Shown here piece by piece: positions 8,063 to 13,882 of a stretch of DNA of 17,593 nt. Made by a program: the position numbers and the translations under genes. The DNA comes from Scatomorpha sp964535405 (GTDB taxonomy: Bacteria; Bacillota; Clostridia; Oscillospirales; Oscillospiraceae): assembly GCA_964535405.1 (NCBI GenBank), contig CAZHUG010000042.1, forward strand, positions 1-17,593, written 5' to 3'. Numbering within the stretch: position 1 is the stretch's first letter; each line of letters starts with the position of its first letter. Below the pieces are notes generated by a model. The model did no database searches, was not told where the DNA came from, and saw nothing but the letters and a program-made list of their open reading frames with translations.

Positions 8063-8159
8063 CTTTTAGGGGCTTTCAAACCCGCTTGTAGCAAGGCTTT
8101 ACAAACGCGAAACCGGGGCGGGTAATACGCCTGTATGGCCCGCCCCGGCAAAAGCTAAC
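8058..8159. other. Nested inverted-repeat segment (terminator, RNA element or oriT candidate)
   Basis: Outer 10-bp perfect arms GTTAGCTTTT (8058-8067) and AAAAGCTAAC (8150-8159) enclose a 10-bp GC arm pair, CCGGGGCGGG (8113-8122) and CCCGCCCCGG (8139-8148). A smaller TTGTA...TACAA hairpin sits near 8086-8104. It separates the long transfer operon from the DUF4316-mobC pair. There is no U-run directly after the GC stem, so it is not a textbook terminator. Position next to mobC makes an oriT role possible but unproven. Confidence 0.55.
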
Positions 8160-8197
8160 ATGATTTTACAATGAATATTTTATGGGAGGTCATTTTT

Positions 8198-8377
8198 ATG
8201 CAGGAAAAAGACAACTATCTAAAAAACGCGGAGCTTTCCACCGAGCAGAATTACAACATGATTGACGGTATCTTAAACAACGACCCGCCGCCCCTGCCAC
8301 CACCGGAGGAAAAGCCGCTTGACCGGGTAGTCGAACCGCCCAAGAAAAAACGGAGCCGGGAGCGGGAGGACAGGTGA
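8198..8377 (+). CDS. Stand-alone DUF4316-like peptide
   Basis: The 59-residue protein reads MQEKDNYLKNAELSTEQNYNM with IDGILNN after it, then a proline run and a basic end (PPKKKRSREREDR). The N-terminal 'YLKNAELS.E..Y.MIDGI.NN' block matches the DUF4316 module of clostridial mobile elements, where it is often the C-terminal part of much larger proteins. ATG 8198 is set by GGGAGG 8 nt upstream. The TGA overlaps the GTG start of mobC by 4 nt, so they are translationally coupled. Function unknown. Confidence 0.75.
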   Translation: MQEKDNYLKNAELSTEQNYNMIDGILNNDPPPLPPPEEKPLDRVVEPPKKKRSREREDR

Positions 8378-8721
8378 ACAGCTACAAACGCAAGCGTGAT
8401 ATTCATTTGCATGTGATGGTAACGGCAGAAGAACTTGAAACAATCCGGCAGCGTATGACGGAGGCTGGAACGACCAACACAGGCGCGTATATCCGCAAAA
8501 TGGCGCTCAATGGATTTGTGCTGAATGTTGACCTTGCGCCCGTTCGGGAGCTTGTTTCCCTGCAACGCAGATGTTCAAATAACATCAATCAAGTCGCAAT
8601 CCATGCCAACACCTACGGCGTGTACCCGCAGGAAATCGCGGGGCTACAAAAAGACTATGCCGAGCTGTGGGGCCGCGTGTCAGAGGTTTTGGGCCAGCTT
8701 GCGGCGGTCACGGCGCTATAG
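8374..8721 (+). CDS. mobC: MobC relaxosome accessory protein
   Basis: The 115-residue protein has an N-terminal basic segment and a ribbon-helix-helix-like VTAEELETIRQRMTEAGTTN. The MobC core follows: GAYIRKMALNGFVL, and LVSLQRRCSNNINQVAIHANTYG. MobC binds near oriT and helps the relaxase open the DNA for nicking. The GTG start overlaps the preceding stop, with GGGAGGACAG upstream. In related elements MobC is followed closely by the CD1845-like gene and relaxase; here the 2.4-kb retron lies between them in opposite orientation. Confidence 0.9.
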   Translation: MNSYKRKRDIHLHVMVTAEELETIRQRMTEAGTTNTGAYIRKMALNGFVLNVDLAPVRELVSLQRRCSNNINQVAIHANTYGVYPQEIAGLQKDYAELWGRVSEVLGQLAAVTAL

Positions 8722-8727
8722 AAAACA

Positions 8728-8757
8728 CAGCGGGACAACATCGTGGTTGTCCCGCTG
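8728..8757 (-). terminator. Terminator between mobC and the retron RT
   Basis: A perfect 12-bp stem (CAGCGGGACAAC paired with GTTGTCCCGCTG) has a 6-nt loop. On the minus strand it is followed by TGTTTTCT, which fits termination of the retron transcript 5 nt after the RT stop. On the plus strand the tract after the stem is not U-rich, so termination of mobC here is less certain. Confidence 0.75.
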
Positions 8758-8761
8758 TAAA

Positions 8762-9964
8762 CTAAAATGGAGTTTCATCAGCATCCAATAATTCATCGTC
8801 AGATATCTCCCATTTTGGCCATCCATCATAACGACAAATATCTCTTATATGATTCTTTTGTAAAAATCTTTGTCGTTCCTCAAATATGTATTCGTAGTTC
8901 GCTAAATCTTCTTCGTCAGATATTTCAATTCTGCTTAACTCAAGGGGAGACAAATCCTTGAAGAACAGGTTTTGATTATATGCCTCAACCAATTCTGGAA
9001 AGAAACTGACCTTTTGAGCGGTATCCGAAATATACTTCTTCATTCGAGGAAGATATGGGATGGGGTTTTCTTTTTCGACAAAATCAACGTACGCAATCTC
9101 ACCTAAAATGTGGTCAACTGTCTCGTATGTACCAGACATAATACACTTGAAGACTTCCGCTCGAATTGTTTTCTTGAGTTGTTTAGGCGCTTTAAGTTCA
9201 AAAACATCTTCCTTCGTTGTTGCGACAATGGTAACGCCAGTTATTCTTTTTCGGTTAGACGGCGTGTGAAAATGCACTTTCCTTTCGTTAAGTACAAATC
9301 CCTCATCCTCAATTATTTTTCTGATTATCGGAAAAATCTTCAGAAGAAGTGCTTTATCATCACAAGAAAAATACATGTCATCTGCATATCGTGTAAATCG
9401 TATTCCTCTTTTTTCACAAAGACCGATAAGTCGTTTGTCCAAACTGATGCAAACAAGATTTGATATGGCAGGTGAGCAAGCACTCCCTTGAGGCAGTTTG
9501 CCATCCAATGTACAAATGTTAGTCAATATCGTAGCAGCAAAATTATCGTAACCAATATTGGAAAACACAGTATAGACCTTACTCGCTGTGATGCTTGGAA
9601 AGAAATCTTTGAGGTCAACAGATACTCCATATAATGTGTGTGAATGATAATGTGCATTTTGCTTGTGTCCAAATCGAGGGCCACATCTGAATGCCATCGC
9701 TCGATTAGACGGAGATATTCTATTTAGTATATTTGTTAAAATCCAACGCTGCAATATATGCAGTGTATATGACGGTATACTGATTTGACGTGGTGTGTCA
9801 TTACGCTTTGGGATAGTAGTGTGCTTATAATAGTTGCTTGTTTTCATAGACAAGCAATATAAAAGTCGTGTGCTAAGTCCGGTGAGTTTTGCAAATTCAT
9901 CTATTGTATTAAAACGCGGCAAACTCAACGAGTCCATTAACAACGAGCGAATATTTGTAGACAT
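8762..9964 (-). CDS. Retron reverse transcriptase
   Basis: The 400-residue RT makes msDNA from its own ncRNA. Visible motifs are VDLKDFFPS (116-124, first catalytic Asp D117), LPQGSACSPAISNL (157-170) and YADDM (Y193, D195, D196). It also has two retron hallmarks: QNAHYH in the NAxxH position (102-107) and ITG at 241-243 in place of the usual VTG. Group II intron maturase and endonuclease parts are absent. ATG 9964 is preferred over ATG 9988: AAAGGGG lies 11 nt upstream, whereas the earlier ATG falls inside the predicted ncRNA. It is about 80 residues longer than Ec86 RT, the extra part being a C-terminal region ending in a very acidic tail. The gene is AT-rich compared with the ICE backbone. 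Confidence 0.93.
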   Translation of the reverse strand: MSTNIRSLLMDSLSLPRFNTIDEFAKLTGLSTRLLYCLSMKTSNYYKHTTIPKRNDTPRQISIPSYTLHILQRWILTNILNRISPSNRAMAFRCGPRFGHKQNAHYHSHTLYGVSVDLKDFFPSITASKVYTVFSNIGYDNFAATILTNICTLDGKLPQGSACSPAISNLVCISLDKRLIGLCEKRGIRFTRYADDMYFSCDDKALLLKIFPIIRKIIEDEGFVLNERKVHFHTPSNRKRITGVTIVATTKEDVFELKAPKQLKKTIRAEVFKCIMSGTYETVDHILGEIAYVDFVEKENPIPYLPRMKKYISDTAQKVSFFPELVEAYNQNLFFKDLSPLELSRIEISDEEDLANYEYIFEERQRFLQKNHIRDICRYDGWPKWEISDDELLDADETPF

Positions 9965-9970
9965 ATAAAA

Positions 9971-10136
9971 AGTCGCCCCTTTTACCATAAGTCTTTCGTT
10001 AAGTTTAGTTGGCTATTTCACTTTTGTGGAATAGACGGCTAAAATTAGGGAATCGTGTGGAGCAATCCACCAAGGAAAACGAATCGTTTTCCGAACATAC
10101 CGCCGAAACAATATGTAATGACTAAAAGGAACGACT
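9971..10136 (-). ncRNA. Predicted retron msr-msd RNA
   Basis: Between effector and RT the minus strand shows the parts of a retron ncRNA. The a1 arm AGTCGTTCCTTTTA (10136-10123) pairs over 14 bp, with two G.U, with the a2 arm TAAAAGGGGCGACT (9984-9971). Right after a1 comes AG, with a candidate branching G at 10122. Next is an msr hairpin ACATA/TATGT whose loop contains TTGTTTCGGC, the same string as in a hairpin loop of the Ec86 msr. Further hairpins are GGAAAACG/CGTTTTCC and GTGGA/TCCAC. An msd-like long stem follows (about 10044-10004, TTTAG...CTATT...CAC, loop AAAA). About 166 nt in total. Exact ends and the msr/msd split are inferred. Confidence 0.8.
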
Positions 10137-10159
10137 AATTATTTAGTTGTTCCTTTAGT
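10121..10159 (-). other. Hairpin over the effector stop codon, competing with a1
   Basis: Minus-strand ACTAAAGGAACAACTAA (10159-10143) can pair with TTAGTCGTTCCTTTTAGT (10138-10121): about 16 pairs, one mismatch, one bulge, with a loop of four bases at the effector stop. The right arm contains the whole a1 of the retron RNA, so this hairpin and the a1/a2 helix are mutually exclusive. Confidence 0.7.
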
Positions 10160-11007
10160 ATAGCACAACGTATTCTGTCGTGCAATATCGTTCTTTCTGA
10201 TGCGGACGACCGTTCAATCAGGTCAAGTGTTTCATTATACCCTTTCAAAGAAAGGGAAAAGGTTTCATCTTTTTCGTCAATATCATATTCCGTGACTAAA
10301 ACTCCAGCTTTAATCAGATATTTTACGGAAGCATTAAACAGTTCGTTATAACGCGTTGGTAAGCGATCACGTTCTTTCAAAAATACTTTAAGATTTTTGT
10401 GGAGAGATTTTCTGCTAATTGTTTGATGAAAATATATAACTATTGGAGCAAACGCTATATATGCTGATAAGTTTTCAAATGATTGGGCCTTGTTACTGCT
10501 GCTTTTTTTACGCATTCGCCGAAATGCTTTCGTTATATCGCTGCTCAATGTTGACGGATCATCATCCTTGAAAATGACTACGCTATTTTCATTTGTCTTT
10601 TTCAGGTGTTTGACTGGCCCCATCATAACAAAGCTCTTATCGCGTGCGTATTTATAATTAATGGCGACAACCATTTTCTTCTTGATGTTCTCGTTTTGAA
10701 CAAAAGCCCCAAGTTCAACCGCAGAGCCAATGCTTTCACAAATAATGCAGATTATATCCGAGTTGTCTGCAAGTAAATTCTCGTATTCCAAAAGGTCAGA
10801 CTTCTTATCTCTATTAAGCATTTCCATAAAAAGGTCTTCTGGATAGAGTATTTGGAATTGCTCGATTTCCAAGAGAGGTCTTACTTTATTGCGTATGTGT
10901 TCTTTGCCTGCGCCACCACACAGAAATACATAGCATGATTGGTTGAAAGTGTTGCAAAACACATCTTCGTATATCATATTAATTGTTTCAAGTATTTTCA
11001 ATGCCAC
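10135..11007 (-). CDS. Retron effector, nucleoside deoxyribosyltransferase-like (Ec86/St85 family)
   Basis: The 290-residue protein has an N-terminal NDT-like fold and a C-terminal winged-helix-like region. From the GTG start, FLCGG is at 28-32, YPEDLF at 55-60, an ESIGSAVELGAF block at 91-102 and GPVKHL at 130-135. The same blocks occur in the same order in the Ec86 effector (FLCGG, YPEDLF, ELGAF, GPVRLL). E98 corresponds to its catalytic-site glutamate. In that family the effector is a toxin held in check by RT-msDNA; it degrades nucleotide/NAD-type substrates when released during phage attack. AAAGG a few nt before GTG 11007 favours this start; ATG 10977 is the alternative. Longer upstream readings run into the promoter and a palindrome and are rejected. 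The stop overlaps the ncRNA a1 arm. Confidence 0.88.
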   Translation of the reverse strand: MALKILETINMIYEDVFCNTFNQSCYVFLCGGAGKEHIRNKVRPLLEIEQFQILYPEDLFMEMLNRDKKSDLLEYENLLADNSDIICIICESIGSAVELGAFVQNENIKKKMVVAINYKYARDKSFVMMGPVKHLKKTNENSVVIFKDDDPSTLSSDITKAFRRMRKKSSSNKAQSFENLSAYIAFAPIVIYFHQTISRKSLHKNLKVFLKERDRLPTRYNELFNASVKYLIKAGVLVTEYDIDEKDETFSLSLKGYNETLDLIERSSASERTILHDRIRCAILKEQLNN

Positions 11008-11043
11008 ACAACCTTTAGATAAGATTATCCTATCGCTATTTTT

Positions 11044-11072
11044 ATTATACGTTAATCTACACAATGAGACAA
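11044..11072 (-). promoter_or_regulatory. Retron promoter
   Basis: On the minus strand, -35 TTGTCT (11072-11067), a 17-bp spacer and a consensus -10 TATAAT (11049-11044) lie 36 bp before the effector GTG. It is the only good promoter seen for the effector-ncRNA-RT unit, and is divergent from the promoter at 11141-11169. Confidence 0.8.
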
Positions 11073-11083
11073 GAACTTTAGTA

Positions 11084-11108
11084 ACTTCGGGCCAAGTTGG
11101 CCCGAAGT
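11084..11108 (+). repeat. 25-bp palindrome, copy 7
   Basis: Perfect copy with central G, in the divergent region between the retron promoter and the CD1845/relaxase promoter. Confidence 0.97.
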
Positions 11109-11140
11109 GCCGGGACAAAATTGCTGTCGGCTCGACAACA

Positions 11141-11169
11141 TTGTGGGGCATACCCCAAAATGGTAAAAT
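11141..11169 (+). promoter_or_regulatory. Promoter of the CD1845-like/relaxase genes
   Basis: TTGTGG (11141-11146), 17-bp spacer, TAAAAT (11164-11169). The surrounding bases CTCGACAACATTGT and CAAAATGGTAAAATATAGGT are repeated almost unchanged before the recombinase at 16804-16847, which supports a conserved promoter. Confidence 0.75.
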
Positions 11170-11218
11170 ATAGGTAGAGGATAAAACCACAAAAACCACC
11201 ATGAAAGGGGCATTTTCC

Positions 11219-11518
11219 ATGAGGTTTATAAAGCTGATATTCAAGATTATCGCCGCACCGCTCGTTCTTGTTCTCACGATTATAGCCCCCCTGTTTACAT
11301 TCCTGTTCTGCTACGCGGCGGCGATATTAGGGGTCATTTCGGGGATAGGCGTATTGTTGAGTATCGCCTTGTTTTTTGCGGGTACGACACAGGGTTGCAT
11401 TGTGTTTCTGATATTGTCGTTTCTGATTTCCCCGCTTGGTATTCCCGCCATAGCGGAATGGCTGATTGACAAATTGCATGACCTCAATTACTCGCTTCGG
11501 GATTTTATTATGAGCTAA
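11219..11518 (+). CDS. CD1845-like small membrane protein
   Basis: The product has 99 residues, begins MRFIKLIFKIIAAPLVLVL and carries about three hydrophobic segments (8-30, 33-60, 65-85). The short amphipathic end reads LIDKLHDLNYSLRDFIMS. It matches the small membrane proteins (CD1845 type) that sit just before the relaxase in C. difficile conjugative transposons; function unknown. ATG 11219 is preferred to ATG 11201 because AAAGGGG lies 8 nt before it. A palindrome copy separates it from the relaxase gene. Confidence 0.8.
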   Translation: MRFIKLIFKIIAAPLVLVLTIIAPLFTFLFCYAAAILGVISGIGVLLSIALFFAGTTQGCIVFLILSFLISPLGIPAIAEWLIDKLHDLNYSLRDFIMS

Positions 11519-11544
11519 AACACGGCGGCACGACAGCCGGGGCA

Positions 11545-11569
11545 ACTTCGGGCCAAGTTGGCCCGAAGT
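11545..11569 (+). repeat. 25-bp palindrome, copy 8
   Basis: Perfect copy with central G between the CD1845-like stop and the relaxase ribosome site (AAAGGAGG, 11583-11590). Confidence 0.97.
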
Positions 11570-11598
11570 TGTTTTTTGCGGGAAAGGAGGGGCGGCAT

Positions 11599-13011
11599 AT
11601 CGCAACCACCTATTTCAAGACCCATCACATCAGCAAGGGCGAAACAATCGCGCAGTCTATGAAAGACCGTTTTGATTATGGCAAAAACCCGGACAAAACG
11701 CGGGGCGGGGATTTGATACTGGCCCATGAGTGCGACCCGGCAACGGCTGACGCGGAGTTTCTTTTGAGCAAGGCGAAGTACAAGGCCATCACGGGCCGGG
11801 AACAGAAAAAAGACGAGGACGTTTTATGCTATCAGATACGGCAATCTTTTGTTAAGGGCGAAGTGGACGCGGAAACGGCGCTCAAAATCGGATACGATTT
11901 TGCCATGCGCTGGACAAAGGGCAATCACGCCTTTTTTGTTGTTTCCCACATTGACCGCCCCCACCCGCATATTCACATTTACTACAATTCCACAACGCTT
12001 GACTGTACTCGCAAGTTTCGGGATTTTCTCGGCTCGGCGCGGGAGGTACGGCGGCTCTCGGATAGAATATGCCTTGAAAACGGCCTCTCGTATATAGCCA
12101 ATCCAAAACTGAAAAGCAAAGGCAAATACAGGCATTACGGTGAATGGCAGGGCGATAAGCCGCCCACATTCCAAGAGCGGATAAAGGCGCAGATTGATAT
12201 TTGTCTTGCCGACAAACCGCCGAGCATGGAGGCGTTTTTGCAGGCTATGGCGGCGGCTGGCTTTGAGGTTAAGCACAGGCGCGGCGGCGGTATCAGCTTT
12301 CGCGCTCCGGGGCAAGAACGGTTTACACAGCTTCGGGCCCCTACGCTTGGCGAGGGCTACGGGCTGGAGGACATACAGGCCACGATTGATGGCCGGGCCG
12401 CTCCCCGCCGGGGCCACGCCGGGGCTGGGCGCAAGCTCAATCTCATTGTGGATATTCAAGCTAAAATGAGGGCCGGGAAAGGCCCGGCCTATGAGAAGTG
12501 GGCCACCATCTATAACCTAAAGCAGATGGCGGCGGCGCTTCAATATTTGCAGGAAAATGATTTGATGGAATACGCACAGTTGGAGCAAAAGGCCGTAGAG
12601 GTTACAGACCGTTTTCACGCCCTTTCCGACAGCATAAAAACCACCGAGGCCGCTATGGGCGTGAACGCGGAGTTAAAGGGGGCGGTGGTGGATTATGCCA
12701 AGACCCGGCCTGTGTTCGATGGCTACAAGGCCGCGAAATACAGCAAAAAATATTTGGCCGAGCATGGGGCCGATATACAGCTTTACCGGGCCGCGCAAGA
12801 CACCTTTAAGCGGCTGCTCAATGGCGCGAAGCTCCCCCGGATGGATGCGCTGAAAGCCGAGGGCCGGGAGCTGGCGGCGAAGAAAAAAGCCGCTTATGGC
12901 GAGTACCGGGCGGCACGAAAAGATATGCAGGAGGTTGTCACGGCAAAGGCCAATATTGACCATCTGCTCGGTCTGACGGACGAGCGGAAAAACAAGGAAA
13001 TGGAGCGATAG
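11599..13011 (+). CDS. MOBP-type relaxase (CD1846-like)
   Basis: About 470 residues. The relaxase nicks oriT, stays bound to the 5' end through a tyrosine and is pumped into the recipient. The likely nicking tyrosine is Y27 in DRFDYGKNPDKT. The metal-binding three-histidine motif is HIDRPHPHIHIYYN (H117-N130, with H122, H124, H126). Residues 330-470 are helical and charged, with a long coiled-coil look. The start is unclear: AAAGGAGG (11583-11590) is optimally spaced only from ATC 11599 (IATTYFKTHH); the alternative TTG 11569 would begin inside the palindrome and upstream of the ribosome site. No ATG/GTG/TTG lies at the right distance, so an ATC start is proposed. Confidence 0.88.
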   Translation: MATTYFKTHHISKGETIAQSMKDRFDYGKNPDKTRGGDLILAHECDPATADAEFLLSKAKYKAITGREQKKDEDVLCYQIRQSFVKGEVDAETALKIGYDFAMRWTKGNHAFFVVSHIDRPHPHIHIYYNSTTLDCTRKFRDFLGSAREVRRLSDRICLENGLSYIANPKLKSKGKYRHYGEWQGDKPPTFQERIKAQIDICLADKPPSMEAFLQAMAAAGFEVKHRRGGGISFRAPGQERFTQLRAPTLGEGYGLEDIQATIDGRAAPRRGHAGAGRKLNLIVDIQAKMRAGKGPAYEKWATIYNLKQMAAALQYLQENDLMEYAQLEQKAVEVTDRFHALSDSIKTTEAAMGVNAELKGAVVDYAKTRPVFDGYKAAKYSKKYLAEHGADIQLYRAAQDTFKRLLNGAKLPRMDALKAEGRELAAKKKAAYGEYRAARKDMQEVVTAKANIDHLLGLTDERKNKEMER

Positions 13012-13015
13012 CGAC

Positions 13016-13135
13016 ATGACGCAACACAAGGCGGTACGCCGCTACACTTCGGGCCAAGTTGGCCCGAAGTGGCCGGGTTTGGGGAGGCTCCCCAACAAGC
13101 AGTTTTTACGTTTTGGCCGCAAGGCAAAAACGTGA
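13016..13135 (+). CDS. Possible 39-residue ORF containing the palindrome peptide
   Basis: ATG 13016 opens MTQHKAVRRYTSGQVGPKWP and ends at TGA 13133-13135. It starts 5 nt after the relaxase stop with a GGAG about 13 nt upstream, so translation is possible but weakly supported. Palindrome copy 9 falls in the same TSGQVGPK frame as the four copies inside genes. The 3' half overlaps the folded segment beginning at 13084, so this could equally be chance. No function is evident. Confidence 0.3.
   Translation: MTQHKAVRRYTSGQVGPKWPGLGRLPNKQFLRFGRKAKT
13046..13070 (+). repeat. 25-bp palindrome, copy 9
   Basis: Perfect copy with central G downstream of the relaxase gene and 5' of a folded segment. 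Confidence 0.97.
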
Positions 13136-13188
13136 AAACGTGCAACCGTGGCCACGGTTGCCCTGCTTGCCGTTTAGCGGAGAGCCTC
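13084..13188. other. Folded segment with four nested inverted repeats (oriT or structured RNA candidate)
   Basis: Outer GAGGCTC (13084-13090) pairs with GAGCCTC (13182-13188). Inside, CAAGCAG (13096-13102) pairs with CTGCTTG (13163-13169). Between them lie an ACGTTTTGGCC / GGCAAAAACGT hairpin (about 13108-13133) and a 20-bp perfect palindrome with arms GCAACCGTGG and CCACGGTTGC (13142-13161). The segment follows the relaxase gene and precedes the cargo cassette. Relaxase substrates often contain such repeats, but no nick site can be read by eye. Confidence 0.6.
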
Positions 13189-13208
13189 AAAATGGTGCGT
13201 TTTGAATG

Positions 13209-13262
13209 TTGACTAAAACCGTCGGTCGTGATAGTATATTACTGGTGACCGACGATTTTGGT
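13209..13262 (+). promoter_or_regulatory. Promoter and operator of the TetR cassette
   Basis: -35 TTGACT (13209-13214) with -10 either TAGTAT (17-bp spacer) or TATATT (20-bp spacer). The promoter lies within a 16-bp inverted repeat, ACTAAAACCGTCGGTC (13212-13227) and GACCGACGATTTTGGT (13247-13262), with two mismatches. Its inner 8 bp, CGTCGGTC/GACCGACG, are perfect. Overlap of the repeat with the promoter indicates autorepression by the TetR protein encoded next. Confidence 0.75.
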
Positions 13263-13283
13263 CAATGGAGGTAAGTGCTGACA

Positions 13284-13877
13284 ATGATAGAAAATGAAAC
13301 GGATAAGCACAGACAAATAATGACTGCTGCTGCGGGTTTATTTGCCAAACAGGGTTACAAAAAAACTACGGTTGATGAAATAGTAATTATGGCAGGGATT
13401 TCTAAAGGCCTATTTTATCACTATTTCAAAAATAAAAATGAGTTGTATATTCATCTTTACAAATCGTATGTTGATTTATTAAGCAGTAGTATTCGTAATA
13501 ATATAGATACAACTCAAACCGATTTTTTTGAACGCTTAAAACAAGTAGCGCATTTGCGAATCGGCTTTATCAATGAATATCCAAATCTGTGGTCTTTTTT
13601 ATATTCTGCATATTATGAAGAAAACCCGGAAATCGCACCCTTAATAAAAGAAAAAAATGATATGTTATTACAAGGAAGTTATGTTGGCTCGGCCGCCAAT
13701 ATTGATTGGACAAAACTAAAAAAAGGCATATCTCCTGACCAAGCTATCGAAATGATTACGTGGATTGCAGAGGGGTTTACACGCAAAGTCGTAGATAATT
13801 CAACTCTTGATACGGAACTGGAATACCTATTTGAAGAATATATGGATTGCTTAAAAAATGGATTGTATGAGAGGTAA
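13284..13877 (+). CDS. TetR/AcrR-family transcriptional regulator
   Basis: The 197-residue protein has the canonical N-terminal TetR helix-turn-helix: IMTAAAGLFAKQGYKKTTVD then EIVIMAGISKGLFYHYFKNK, roughly residues 12-55. A variable all-helical ligand domain follows. It probably represses its own operon through the inverted repeat at 13212-13262, and a small molecule would release it. GGAGG at 13267-13271 is 12 nt from ATG 13284 and only 3 nt from GTG 13275, so the start is uncertain by three codons. AT-rich composition, unlike the ICE backbone, marks the cassette as acquired. Its TAA overlaps the first in-frame ATG of the next gene. Confidence 0.9.
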   Translation: MIENETDKHRQIMTAAAGLFAKQGYKKTTVDEIVIMAGISKGLFYHYFKNKNELYIHLYKSYVDLLSSSIRNNIDTTQTDFFERLKQVAHLRIGFINEYPNLWSFLYSAYYEENPEIAPLIKEKNDMLLQGSYVGSAANIDWTKLKKGISPDQAIEMITWIAEGFTRKVVDNSTLDTELEYLFEEYMDCLKNGLYER

Positions 13878-13882
13878 TGAAG

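Noticed and set aside
8762..9964. RT as part of a group II intron or diversity-generating retroelement
   Set aside because: No maturase or endonuclease domain, no intron RNA ends, no template/variable repeat pair; NAxxH and ITG motifs and the effector point to a retron.
9965..9988. RT start at ATG 9988 (MVKGATFY...)
   Set aside because: These codons are the a2 arm of the ncRNA and have no ribosome site; ATG 9964 has AAAGGGG upstream.
11008..11277. N-terminal extension of the effector frame, including an FGPTWPEV stretch
   Set aside because: It runs through the retron promoter, a palindrome copy and the divergent CD1845 start; the family begins close to FLCGG.
12331..12340. CTTCGGGCCC inside the relaxase gene as a thirteenth palindrome copy
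   Set aside because: Only part of one arm matches, with no complementary arm next to it; it is ordinary coding sequence.
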